Shown piece after piece: positions 8,955-18,361 of a stretch of 64,000 nucleotides of DNA; the first letter of the stretch is position 1; every line of letters begins with the position of its first letter. The notes beneath the pieces were generated by a model. It was given only the letters and a program-made list of their open reading frames with translations, searched no databases and was not told where the DNA came from. Position numbers and translations under genes: made by a program. Source of the DNA: SKVR01 sp046291875 (lineage in GTDB: Bacteria > Bacteroidota > Bacteroidia > Bacteroidales > UBA7960); NCBI GenBank assembly GCA_046291875.1, contig JBKBSF010000018.1, positions 1 to 64,000 on the forward strand. Reading direction: 5' to 3'.

Positions 8955-9845
8955 ATGGAAGATGCAAATTCAATCAGGCTCAACAAGTATATCAGCGACT
9001 CCGGGATATGCTCACGCCGTCAGGCCGATAAATACATCGAAGGGGGGCATGTTTTCGTGAATGGGAAGAGGGCAAAACTGGGCGACCAGGTAAAGCCTGG
9101 AGATAAGATCAGGGTTAACGGTCAGCATCTCGACTCGCCGGAAGAAAAACAAACCCTCATCATTGCCCTTAACAAGCCGGTGGGGGTAACCAGCACCACA
9201 GAATCCAATGTAAAAGACAACATTGTAAGTTTTGTAAACTACAGTGAGCGGGTTTTTCCCATTGGGCGGTTGGATAAAGATTCGCAGGGGTTGATTTTGC
9301 TCACCAACAATGGCGACATTGTAAACAAGATATTGCGTGCCGGCAACCAGCACGAGAAAGAGTATGTGGTTACGGTGGATAAACCCATTACAGAAGAGTT
9401 CATCAAAGGGATGGCGGGAGGTGTTCCCATATTAGGTGAAAGAACACGCAAGTGCAAGGTAACCAAAGAGGCGCCCTTTGTTTTCCGGATCATTCTTACG
9501 CAGGGGCTCAATCGTCAGATCCGCCGTATGTGCGAATACTTTGGGTATGAGGTTGTAAAGCTGGAACGGGTCAGAATCATGCACATCACCCTGAAGAAAA
9601 TCCCATTGGGCGATTGGCGTGAACTTACTCCCGATGAAGTTGCCGGGATCATGAAGGCCATTGAACACTCTGCCTCAGAGCCGGAGCCTCCCAAAAGGAA
9701 ATTCAGAAGCAAACCCAAACCCAAGGGTGAAAGCACATCGAAGAAGGTGTTTTCTGCCCCCGGCAAAGGCCGCAATGACAGACCCGCACCCAAAGGGGCA
9801 AAGAAGCCCGGAGGGAAAACCAGTTTCAAGGGGCGGCGCTCCTGA
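8955..9845 (+). CDS. rluF: 23S rRNA pseudouridine synthase RluF
   Basis: 296 residues. An S4 RNA-binding domain at about 8-65 (LNKYISDSGICSRRQADKYI, VFVNGKRAKLGD) is followed by the RsuA/RluB/RluE/RluF catalytic domain. GRLDKDSQGLILLTNNGD holds the catalytic Asp in the GRLDxxSxGLxLLTNDG motif, and QGLNRQIRRMCEYFGYEVVK is the family's second signature. LERVRIMHITL and the overall pattern point to RluF, which isomerises U2604 of 23S rRNA (E. coli numbering). The last 50 residues form a Lys/Arg/Pro/Gly-rich tail, common in Bacteroidota homologues, probably an RNA-contacting extension. It is followed by a terminator. Confidence 0.9.
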   Translation: MEDANSIRLNKYISDSGICSRRQADKYIEGGHVFVNGKRAKLGDQVKPGDKIRVNGQHLDSPEEKQTLIIALNKPVGVTSTTESNVKDNIVSFVNYSERVFPIGRLDKDSQGLILLTNNGDIVNKILRAGNQHEKEYVVTVDKPITEEFIKGMAGGVPILGERTRKCKVTKEAPFVFRIILTQGLNRQIRRMCEYFGYEVVKLERVRIMHITLKKIPLGDWRELTPDEVAGIMKAIEHSASEPEPPKRKFRSKPKPKGESTSKKVFSAPGKGRNDRPAPKGAKKPGGKTSFKGRRS

Positions 9846-9900
9846 AATTCTTTTCTGGCTTCGCAAATTCAGATATTCTTCTGGAACCATTTCTTTTTTT

Positions 9901-9934
9901 GTGCCTGGAGACAATATTCAGGCATTTTTCTTTT
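9901..9934 (+). terminator. Rho-independent terminator after rluF
   Basis: TGCCTG (9902-9907) and CAGGCA (9919-9924) form a 6-bp stem with an 11-base loop, followed at once by TTTTTCTTTT. It lies 56 bases after the rluF stop. Confidence 0.55.
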
Positions 9935-10162
9935 ACTTCTATTCATGCAAAACTTATGAGGTCAGCTTCCGGGTAGGGTTTTGTGGTGTATTGTGGTTGT
10001 TTTGAAGAGTTTTCTCTGATTACTTCGTTGTAGTGAAATGATCCATCTGTTAAATATGCACATTGTTATATAAAATGTGTATGGGCATGTGATTTGGATG
10101 TAAAAAAGTGTTAATATTGCCGTGCATTTATTTCAACCAAAAAACAAACTAAACAGATCATT
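9935..10162. other. Upstream region of the giant secreted protein gene
   Basis: Together with the rluF terminator this completes a 317-base gene-free gap. The segment is A/T-rich. TAATATTG at about 10111-10118 is a one-mismatch match to the Bacteroidota -7 element, about 45 bases before the start at 10163. A convincing -33 TTG at the right spacing is missing, so I do not call a promoter. Confidence 0.35.
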
Positions 10163-13100
10163 ATGAAGAGAATCTACAACTTCAGGAAGTTGTTGGTTTT
10201 GCTGGGTATTGTGTTACTTTGCGGCACAGTATACGGGCAGAGCACAGCAAATTATTCTTTTGCTGCTTCCACCGATGGCACCCTTGTCGACATGAGCAGC
10301 GGTGCTACTACAATTCTAGCGGTTACCAGTGTAGGCGGCGACTTCGCTTCACCTGTAACCAATATTGGGTTTCCATTTGTGTTTATGGGGGTTTCCTACA
10401 CCCAGTTCAGTGTAAACTCCAACGGGTTGTTGCGTTTTGGCCCTACTGTGGTTTCTTCAGCCTTTTCCAACAACCTGAATTCAACGGCAACCATGCCACA
10501 TCTTTCGGCTTTTTGGGATGACCTGAACAATGTAAACGACCTCTCGTCGAAGGTGCATATCAAACTGCTGGGAGAGGCTCCCAACCGCACCCTGGTAATT
10601 GAGTGGAAGGATTTTGTAATGGCTTACAATGCCAATGTGCCACCTCCTGCTTCTACCTGGCAGGTTTGGCTGCATGAAAACGGTGCCATTGATTTTGTTT
10701 ACGGACACATGGCAATACAAGGGGGGAGCCCAACCACCGCTTCCATTGGTTTTGCAGTTGCTGCAGCCGATAACAAGGTGTTGAGCGTAACCAACCTTGC
10801 AGTGCCTGCAGTTTCTACTCTTACTTCAGGAGTAGTAAACAATCTGGTTAACAGCAGTGTGGTTGGGCCCATTGCCGGGTTGCATTCCACTGAGGAAGGT
10901 AGCCGTGTAGTATTTTCTTTTGCCCCCCCTGCTGCTCCTTTGGCACCCACCATGCTTACATTCTCTGACATTCAGGCTGGCAGCATGACCCTCAACTGGG
11001 TAGATAATGCAACCACTGAAACAGGATACTTTATTTTCAGATCTACCGATGGTGTAAACTTTACACTGGTTCATACTGCAGCAGCAGATGTAGACAGCTG
11101 GACTGCAACGGGTTTGCTGCCTTCTACGAACTACCACTGGAGAGTAATTGCTTTCAATGAAGGTGCAATCAGTTTGCCTGTCGAAGCCAGTCAATCTACG
11201 GCTCCTGCACTGGAAATTGTTTCCGTTGCCTCCGGAAACTGGGATGACCCAGCCACCTGGAGTGGCGGTGCAGTTCCTGGCGCACTTGATAACGTAACCG
11301 TTTCTGCAGATCATGTTGTTGTGCTCAATGCTGCAGGTGCATTCAATAACCTTACCGTTAATGGTACCCTCCAGATGCAGGGATTTACCCTTGCAGGAGG
11401 TGGAGTGGTGATAAATGAAGATGGAGAGATTACCGTATTGGAAGGTACTTTGGCCAATCTTTCTGTAAGCCTCAATATTACAAACCATGGCGTTTTAAAC
11501 TTCTTTGAATCCAATGTGCAGATTGGCAGGATTACCTTTACAGGTGTTCAAAACCAGGTGTTTACCACCACGGGTACCACCAATCTGGGCAATGTTACGG
11601 TAAATAAAGGAACCTCCAGAGATCTTCTGGTTGATATCGTTACAGGAGGTGCATTTACCATCAGAAGCGGAGCAACTGCCGGTTTTCTTACGCTAACCAA
11701 TGGAACAGCTAAAATTTCCGGAACAACAGCAATTGCCAGTGAGGTATTCCTTGTTCCCGCTTGGAGCATACCTGCCAATGCTGGTTTCTGGCTGGATAAC
11801 CCCAATTTTGAAGTGCTTCCTTTAACCGGTTCGCCCACCAATAATGGATTGCTCAGACTAACCCAGGGAACCATCAACATAGGAACTGCCGCTGGAAACA
11901 GCCTGGGTGGTGGAGCCAATGCCATCTTCACCATCGAAGGCGGTGTGCTCAACCTGGCATCCCGGTTGCAAACCACAAGTGCCATTACCCTCAATATGAG
12001 CGGTGGAGTAATCAATGCCAACCTTGTGGGTAATGTTGCAGCTACGGCTGCTATCGGGCTTACTTCTTTCTCCAACACCATCAATATCAGTGGTGGAGAG
12101 ATAAACCTGGTGCGCAGAAGTGGTAATACAACCCCTCTTGATTATTCGGTGCAGGGTGCTTCGGTAAATATCAACGGAGGTGTGTTGCGTATTGGCCGAA
12201 ATGACACGCCCGAACCCTACAATTTTGTGATTCAGGGAGTTATTCCCAGTTTGGTTGTAGATAATACCGAAAACCCCAAAAGTGTATGGATAAACGGAAC
12301 CACCAGTGTATTCGGAAATATTACACTTCCGGAAGGCACTGTCCTGGATTGCCGCGCAAATACACTCCAGGTAATTGGAAATGCCAGTTTCCCTGGTAAT
12401 ATCCTCAACAATGGTTTGATCACCAATACCTCTGCTACCGGTTCAAACCGATTCACCTTTGCTGGTGCACATGGTTTGCAAACCCTTTCAGGCGACGGAT
12501 CGCTGGGTAATCTTACTACCCCCTTTGCAGGTATCAACGTTATAAATCCCGATGGTATTGCTGTATTGAGCCCTGTTGTTACCAACCGGATCAATATGTT
12601 TACCGGCGATGTGAGCGGTGCTGAAAACATTACCCTGGGCAACGAGGGCACCTCAGCCACCGTTGTTCAGAAAGGTGGAAACAACACACTGGTACCTGGC
12701 AACTTCGACCAAACACCGGTTCTCAATCATGGCGTATCTTATGGTGTTGTTTATGGCACAGCTGCAGCTTCCTATGAAACCGGTTTTGAGCTCCCGGCAG
12801 TTCTGCCCGGTAATCTTACCATGACGTCCAATCAGGATGTGGTATTGTCAGCCTCTGCTAGTGTGAATGTGTTAGCTTTCAGCACTACAAATACAGGAAA
12901 ATTGATTACTGCAGCCGACAAACTGCTTACTGTAGCAGGTACTGAGGCCGGTTCCGTGGTAATGAACACCGGAAACCAGGGCTTTGTAAAAGGGCCTTTG
13001 GCTCGTACAGTAGCTCCCAACCAGGCTAGCGGGCTTACATTGATGTACCCTGTGGGTAAAGGTTCTCTCAACGCTTTCGATCTGATTAACCCCATTACAG

Positions 13101-16100
13101 GCGAAGATGATCCTGTAGTGATTGTGGCTGAAGTATTTGATGAAGCTTCAGGCGGTACAGCCGGTTTTGGCCTTCAGGATGAAAGCCTTGGAAGCAGATA
13201 CTGGAAAGCAGAAATCCTTTCCGGTGCCGATAACTTTGTTACCACTGCCATTAGGGTGAATCAGCCAGTTCCGGCCCTTATCCCCGAAAATGCAATAGGA
13301 AGATCTCTTTCCGTTGATGGAGAGTATTCATTGGTTAGCACCAATCCTGCAACTGCCTCTGCCGTTACTTCCGATGAACTCACTACCCTGGGCTATTTTG
13401 CTATCGGATTGAAACAGTTGCCGCAAACTTATGTTTCTTCCGAAGCATCTCACCCCCAAACAGGTATTGTGCTGCAGGGAGATCAGAACCAGGTGATCCT
13501 TAAACTTGAAGTGATAGCTTCAGGGAACTTCGATCCCAAATCGGTTACTCAGATGGTATTCAATACCACCGGAACCACCGATGTTGATGATATTACTCTG
13601 GCAAGATTGTATTATACTGGCTCTGCAACTGCTTTCTCTGATGAAGTGCAGATGGGTGAAGCGGTAGTAAATCCCTCGGGTGAATTTACCTTTACCTTAA
13701 ATCAGGAGCTTGCCGATGGTATAAACAATTTCTGGTTAACCTATGACATCTCAATGGATGCTGTTAACCTGAATGTTGTGGATGCCCAGGCAGTATCTCT
13801 TACTGTAGGTGGCGACGTTTTTGTTCCTGTGGTAACTGATCCGGAAGGAAACCGCACCATTCGTGGCAGGTTGGCCGGTGTTTATACCGTAGGTGCAGAG
13901 GGTAATTTCCCCACAATTACTGCTGCAGTTTCCGAACTGGCATTGGTAGGTGTTAAGGATATGGTGGTGTTTTCTCTGATTGATACAGAGTACGCTGCCA
14001 ACGAAACCTTCCCCATTACCATCGCTCCGGTAAATGGAGGCTCGATAGAAAACTATGTTGTTATTAAGCCCGCGCCAGGTGTTACTGCAGCCATCAATGC
14101 CAACAGTACCGGCCCTGTGTTTGTAGTGGAGGCCAGCTGGTTGATGATTGATGGGTCAAACACACCCGACGGACAAACACGCGATCTTACCCTTACCAAT
14201 AGTGGTACTGCTGCAAGTAGTGGGGTGATCTTCTCTACCAATAATTCTTTTGTTTCTTTCCGTAATCTTATTGCAAGAGCAAGTGCCTCCAATACTGCAT
14301 ATGGTATTGTATTGAGTGGAACATCTCAGGCTGAGGTTGTTAATAACAGGATCGAAAGAACCAATGTAGGGATTCAAGCTCAGACCAACTCTGCAGAGAT
14401 TATGATCCTTCACAACGAGATTGGCTCTCAGGTAGCTGCAGATAAGATCCATACACAAGGTATTACTATTTTCAATTCCTCTGTTTTTGATGTGAGTGGA
14501 AACATCATCAGGGGGGTTGCTTCTGCTTCCAGCTCAACTGCAAGCGGTATTCTGGTTACCGGAACCAGTGCCATTGGTTTTGTGCGTAACAATGTAATCA
14601 GTGATGTGAAAAACACCAACTCAGTAGGTTGGGGTAGCAACGGTATTCAGCTTGCATCCACCAATACTGCTGCCTCTGTATCTGTTTACAACAACATGAT
14701 CAGTGATGTGGCTTCTGCCGGGTATTCCGGATGGGGTATTGCCGATAATGGGTATGGTGTGGTAATCAGTGCCGGTGGTGCTTACGGACTCTACCACAAT
14801 ACCGTGGTTATGAATACCGACCAGAGTGGTACTTCGGGAGGCAACACAACCGCCCTTCTTGTTACCTCTGGTGTGAGTACGGCGGCTACCCTGGATATTC
14901 GCAATAATATGTTCATCAGCACCCAAACCAAAGGTAACCGTTATGCAATCTATAGTGGCGCAGGTGCAGCAGTTTATGCTTTCATCGATCATAACAACTA
15001 TATTGCCCCCACAGGTGTTGGTTTTATGGTCTCTGCAAGACCCACATTGGCCGATTGGCAGAATGCCACAGGCAAAGATGCCAGCTCACTGAGCATTGCT
15101 CCCGTATTTACCTCTGCCCAGAATTTTGTCCCTGCTGCCAATGCCAACTGTGCTCTGGACAATGCAGGTGTGGATGTAGGTATTCTCAATGACCTGAATG
15201 GTCTTCTGCGCGATGCAGATACTCCTGATATTGGTGCCTTTGAGTTTACAAGTGTTCCGCTTGCTATTCCTGTTGCAGAAAGTCCAAGTGTATGTTCAAA
15301 CGAAGCTATTCCTGCATTGATGGCAACTGTAGAGGGAACCGCAAGATGGTATTCCGATGAAGAACTTACTGCACTGGTTCATACAGGCAGTACATTCAAT
15401 ACAGGTATTACCGCTCCCGGAGTTTACACCTGGTATGTTACTGACAACCTTGGTTCTTGTGTGAGCGAGGCCCTGGCTGTTACCCTTACCATTTTTGAAA
15501 GCCCTGCAACCCCTGCTATCCCCGTGGGTCCGGTTTCTGTGGTGTCAATTGATGCCACAGAATATACCATCGCAGCTGTCGGCGGAGCTACCCATTATAC
15601 CTGGACGCTCACCCCTGAAAATGCAGGAAGTGTTGCCGGAACCGGCACTACCGCTGCTGTAACATGGAACCAGAGCTTTGAAGGTGCTGCATCTCTGAGT
15701 GTTGTAGCTCATAATGACAATTGCAGCAGTGCCGCTTCTGCAGCATTGCAGATCACTGTAACGGGTCCGACCCTTACATTGGTTGCAAACCCTGTACCCG
15801 GTGGGTCTGTAACTGGGGGTGGAAATTATCCAGTAGGTGCAACTGTTGCCATCGAGGCAACTGCCAGCATGGGTTACTCCTTTGTAAACTGGACTGACGC
15901 TGCAAACCAGGTTGTTTCCGTGGCACCTGCTTTCTCCTATACCATGCCTGCAGCTCATACCACCCTCACTGCAAACTTTGCGCTTATTGATTACACTCTT
16001 ACCCTGGTTGCCAATCCTGCTGAAGGAGGAAGTCTCACAGGAGCTGGTGATTATACAATGGGGCAGCAAGTTGCAGTTGCTTCTGCAGTAAACAGTGGAT

Positions 16101-16936
16101 ATGTTTTTGTAAACTGGACCAGTGCCAGCGGTGATCAGGTGTCTGATCAGGCCGCGTTTACCTTTACTATGCCCGCCGAAAATGTTACCCTTACTGCAAA
16201 CTTCTCACAGGTATTTGAAGTTGTGTTTGCTGTTGTAGAAGGAAACGGCGCTCTGCAAGCTGCGGTTGATGGAAATGCCATCCAGACCGGAGCCATGGTG
16301 CCTGCAGGAAGCAATGTTGTATTTACTGCTACTCCCGATGCCGGCTATAAGCTCAAGGAATGGACGCTCAACGGACAGGTGGTTCAGAATCATACAGCAT
16401 TGACCTTCTCTTTGAATGATCTCAATGCTGACGCCAATGTTACAGTTGAATTTGAGCTTATTACCTATCTGCTCACCTTCGAAGTAACTTCTGCAACGCA
16501 ACCACTTGAGGGTGCAGTAATTGCCATTGATGGTGAAACACTCACCACCAATGCTGCCGGTATTGCAACCATTGATCTTGTGCCTGGCACTTACAACTAT
16601 ACCGTAAACAAGGAAGGTTATCTTGAAGTGAACGGCGCTCTTACCCTTGAGGATGATATGGTGGTACCTGTTAATTTGCAAGGTGTTGGTGTTGCTGAGA
16701 ATTCACTGAGTGATCTTACTCTCTACCCCAACCCATTTGCAGGTTACCTGATGATCAACGACGCAGCCAGGGTGAAACACGTAGTGATTTCAACTATGCA
16801 CGGACAGGTTGTCGACAGAATTGAAACTGCTGGCAACGCCCGCATCAATACTGAAAATCTGCCCGCAGGGGTATACATTATTACTCTCGAAACCCTTTCG
16901 GGAGAACGTAGGGTTCTTAAAATGGTGAAAAACTAA
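10163..16936 (+). CDS. Giant T9SS-secreted mosaic protein (FN3, beta-helix, InlB-type repeats, sorting domain)
   Basis: 2257 residues. Signal peptide at 1-26 ending VYGQS. A beta-sandwich of about 220 residues follows, then a fibronectin III domain near 258-345. Near 354-440 is a G8-like start (SGNWDDPATWSGGAVPG) leading into a long beta-rich passenger full of IN/GG-turn repeats. A neuraminidase-associated N-terminal-like domain lies near 1090-1226 (FDPKSVTQMVFNTTGTTDVD). A right-handed parallel beta-helix with Asn-rich turns spans about 1250-1690. Ig/PKD-like domains lie near 1700-1870. Three InlB B-repeat-like modules lie at about 1871-2098 (LTLVANPVPGGSVTGGGNYP type). A carboxypeptidase-regulatory-like domain covers 2100-2173. 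A type A T9SS sorting domain (LTLYPNPFAGYLMIND... to LKMVKN) ends the protein. No catalytic motif was identified, so a cell-surface adhesin or structural role is most likely (inference). Monocistronic, with a strong terminator. Confidence 0.85.
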   Translation: MKRIYNFRKLLVLLGIVLLCGTVYGQSTANYSFAASTDGTLVDMSSGATTILAVTSVGGDFASPVTNIGFPFVFMGVSYTQFSVNSNGLLRFGPTVVSSAFSNNLNSTATMPHLSAFWDDLNNVNDLSSKVHIKLLGEAPNRTLVIEWKDFVMAYNANVPPPASTWQVWLHENGAIDFVYGHMAIQGGSPTTASIGFAVAAADNKVLSVTNLAVPAVSTLTSGVVNNLVNSSVVGPIAGLHSTEEGSRVVFSFAPPAAPLAPTMLTFSDIQAGSMTLNWVDNATTETGYFIFRSTDGVNFTLVHTAAADVDSWTATGLLPSTNYHWRVIAFNEGAISLPVEASQSTAPALEIVSVASGNWDDPATWSGGAVPGALDNVTVSADHVVVLNAAGAFNNLTVNGTLQMQGFTLAGGGVVINEDGEITVLEGTLANLSVSLNITNHGVLNFFESNVQIGRITFTGVQNQVFTTTGTTNLGNVTVNKGTSRDLLVDIVTGGAFTIRSGATAGFLTLTNGTAKISGTTAIASEVFLVPAWSIPANAGFWLDNPNFEVLPLTGSPTNNGLLRLTQGTINIGTAAGNSLGGGANAIFTIEGGVLNLASRLQTTSAITLNMSGGVINANLVGNVAATAAIGLTSFSNTINISGGEINLVRRSGNTTPLDYSVQGASVNINGGVLRIGRNDTPEPYNFVIQGVIPSLVVDNTENPKSVWINGTTSVFGNITLPEGTVLDCRANTLQVIGNASFPGNILNNGLITNTSATGSNRFTFAGAHGLQTLSGDGSLGNLTTPFAGINVINPDGIAVLSPVVTNRINMFTGDVSGAENITLGNEGTSATVVQKGGNNTLVPGNFDQTPVLNHGVSYGVVYGTAAASYETGFELPAVLPGNLTMTSNQDVVLSASASVNVLAFSTTNTGKLITAADKLLTVAGTEAGSVVMNTGNQGFVKGPLARTVAPNQASGLTLMYPVGKGSLNAFDLINPITGEDDPVVIVAEVFDEASGGTAGFGLQDESLGSRYWKAEILSGADNFVTTAIRVNQPVPALIPENAIGRSLSVDGEYSLVSTNPATASAVTSDELTTLGYFAIGLKQLPQTYVSSEASHPQTGIVLQGDQNQVILKLEVIASGNFDPKSVTQMVFNTTGTTDVDDITLARLYYTGSATAFSDEVQMGEAVVNPSGEFTFTLNQELADGINNFWLTYDISMDAVNLNVVDAQAVSLTVGGDVFVPVVTDPEGNRTIRGRLAGVYTVGAEGNFPTITAAVSELALVGVKDMVVFSLIDTEYAANETFPITIAPVNGGSIENYVVIKPAPGVTAAINANSTGPVFVVEASWLMIDGSNTPDGQTRDLTLTNSGTAASSGVIFSTNNSFVSFRNLIARASASNTAYGIVLSGTSQAEVVNNRIERTNVGIQAQTNSAEIMILHNEIGSQVAADKIHTQGITIFNSSVFDVSGNIIRGVASASSSTASGILVTGTSAIGFVRNNVISDVKNTNSVGWGSNGIQLASTNTAASVSVYNNMISDVASAGYSGWGIADNGYGVVISAGGAYGLYHNTVVMNTDQSGTSGGNTTALLVTSGVSTAATLDIRNNMFISTQTKGNRYAIYSGAGAAVYAFIDHNNYIAPTGVGFMVSARPTLADWQNATGKDASSLSIAPVFTSAQNFVPAANANCALDNAGVDVGILNDLNGLLRDADTPDIGAFEFTSVPLAIPVAESPSVCSNEAIPALMATVEGTARWYSDEELTALVHTGSTFNTGITAPGVYTWYVTDNLGSCVSEALAVTLTIFESPATPAIPVGPVSVVSIDATEYTIAAVGGATHYTWTLTPENAGSVAGTGTTAAVTWNQSFEGAASLSVVAHNDNCSSAASAALQITVTGPTLTLVANPVPGGSVTGGGNYPVGATVAIEATASMGYSFVNWTDAANQVVSVAPAFSYTMPAAHTTLTANFALIDYTLTLVANPAEGGSLTGAGDYTMGQQVAVASAVNSGYVFVNWTSASGDQVSDQAAFTFTMPAENVTLTANFSQVFEVVFAVVEGNGALQAAVDGNAIQTGAMVPAGSNVVFTATPDAGYKLKEWTLNGQVVQNHTALTFSLNDLNADANVTVEFELITYLLTFEVTSATQPLEGAVIAIDGETLTTNAAGIATIDLVPGTYNYTVNKEGYLEVNGALTLEDDMVVPVNLQGVGVAENSLSDLTLYPNPFAGYLMINDAARVKHVVISTMHGQVVDRIETAGNARINTENLPAGVYIITLETLSGERRVLKMVKN

Positions 16937-16961
16937 AAAGGACTAAACCCTTGATACTTTT

Positions 16962-16999
16962 GGCAACAGGCCCCGTTTCCGGGGCCTGTTGCCGTTTTA
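16962..16999 (+). terminator. Strong Rho-independent terminator of the giant secreted protein gene
   Basis: GGCAACAGGCCCC (16962-16974) and GGGGCCTGTTGCC (16981-16993) are perfect 13-base arms around a 6-base loop, followed by GTTTTAG. It sits 25 bases after the stop codon. The remaining 290 bases up to the adaptor gene at 17288 hold no gene, repeat or clear promoter that I can support. Confidence 0.85.
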
Positions 17000-17287
17000 G
17001 AGGTTCGATTTCGGGTAACCTGGGCATGAAAACGTTAAAACTTCCATAAATTGTGAACCCATCCCCTTAAAAGCTTGTTTACATTTTGTTTTCAAAAGGG
17101 CATAAATTAGCAGTATGCCAGTTAATGAAAACTCTGCCGGATATACTTGTTTCGGGCAGGTTCAAAAATTTTTCATATTTGTGAATAAAATCAACATGGA
17201 CACGGAGACTCTTCTGCAGGAGGAGTCCCTGGCGAAACGAATTCACCCATGCCACCTTTGCCCATCAGGCCTAAATGCAATTGTTTT

Positions 17288-18361
17288 ATGATTTATAAAA
17301 ACCAGTTTTCAACGCAGTTTCTGAACCTGTTTTTAATTTTTCTGGCAGTATCGCTGCTCAGTTCTTGTGGTTCAGGACAGCAAAATGCTCCCGCCAATAC
17401 CAACAGGGTTGTTTCTGCAGATGGGTTTCGTGTGGAACCTTCCTCCTATAACGTTCAGATACGCTCAACCGGAGAGTTGACTCCTTTTGAGGAAGTGGAG
17501 CTGCGCACACCTGTGGCTGGCAATGTCATGAGTATCCATTTTGAAGAAGGCCAGTGGGTGCAGCAAGGTGCCCTGCTGGTAAAAATTGATAGTCGTACCT
17601 GGGAGGCTCAGAAAAAGGGGCTTGAAGCTCAGTTGCATTCGGCTGAAAACGAATTGAAGCGGCAGCAGGAGTTGCTTCTGATCGAAGGTACCAGTTTAGA
17701 GGCTGTTGAGCAGGTGCAGGCACGGGTATCCAGTCTGAATGCGCAGATTGAAGAGTTGGCAGTAAGGATAGATCTGTCGCATATAAGGGCACCTTTCAGT
17801 GGAAATCTTTCCATGCGCAATTTTAGTCGGGGTGCCTTTCTTTCGCAGGGTGAAATCATTACCCGGCTGGTGCAGAACCGTAAACTCAAAGTGAGCTTCG
17901 ACATTCCGGCCCGCTATGCCAGTCTTGCCCGCGAAGGGCTGCAGGTAAAGGTTGTCTCTTCATCAACGGGCGATACGGTGCCTGCAAGCGTGTATGCCGT
18001 TGACCCCTTCATCAACAGTCAGACCCGTAGCCTTGGGCTGAGAGGGGTTATCGAAAACGGTAATGCTGGATTTATTCCCGGCGATTTTGCGCAGGTGTTG
18101 ATGGATGTGGAGCGAAATGAGGGTGCTTTGCTGGTGCCGGCCGAAAGCATCATTTCTGAGCTAAATGCCCAGATCGTATTCGTGGCCAGCAATGGCAAAG
18201 CAGAACGCAGAACCGTGGAAATTGGAACTCGTACCCCGGGCAGAGTACACATTACCCGCGGGCTTGCCCAGGGCGACACAGTGCTGATAACCGGGCTGAT
18301 GGATGTGCGCAATGGCTCGGCAGTGTCTGTGGTACGTCTTAATCAGGAGGCCGGCCTATGA
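17288..18361 (+). CDS. RND efflux periplasmic adaptor (membrane fusion lipoprotein)
   Basis: 357 residues from the ATG at 17288. This start is preferred over an in-frame ATG at 17249 because it gives a compact signal with the lipobox LLSSC. Family features in order: beta-barrel entry (IRSTGELTPFEEVELRTP), lipoyl half (GNVMSIHFEEGQWVQQGALL), an alpha-helical hairpin with heptads (residues about 110-160), the second lipoyl half (IRAPFSGNLSMRNFSRG), then the beta-barrel and membrane-proximal domains ending in VLITGLMDVRNGSAV. The adaptor bridges the inner-membrane pump and the outer-membrane channel. Its TGA overlaps the ATG of the pump gene (ATGA at 18358-18361), indicating translational coupling. 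Confidence 0.92.
   Translation: MIYKNQFSTQFLNLFLIFLAVSLLSSCGSGQQNAPANTNRVVSADGFRVEPSSYNVQIRSTGELTPFEEVELRTPVAGNVMSIHFEEGQWVQQGALLVKIDSRTWEAQKKGLEAQLHSAENELKRQQELLLIEGTSLEAVEQVQARVSSLNAQIEELAVRIDLSHIRAPFSGNLSMRNFSRGAFLSQGEIITRLVQNRKLKVSFDIPARYASLAREGLQVKVVSSSTGDTVPASVYAVDPFINSQTRSLGLRGVIENGNAGFIPGDFAQVLMDVERNEGALLVPAESIISELNAQIVFVASNGKAERRTVEIGTRTPGRVHITRGLAQGDTVLITGLMDVRNGSAVSVVRLNQEAGL

Noticed and set aside
10826..11488. 220-codon open frame opposite the giant secreted protein gene
   Set aside because: Shadow of a low-complexity, Thr/Val/Asn-rich coding strand, with Cys/Ser-rich nonsense translation.
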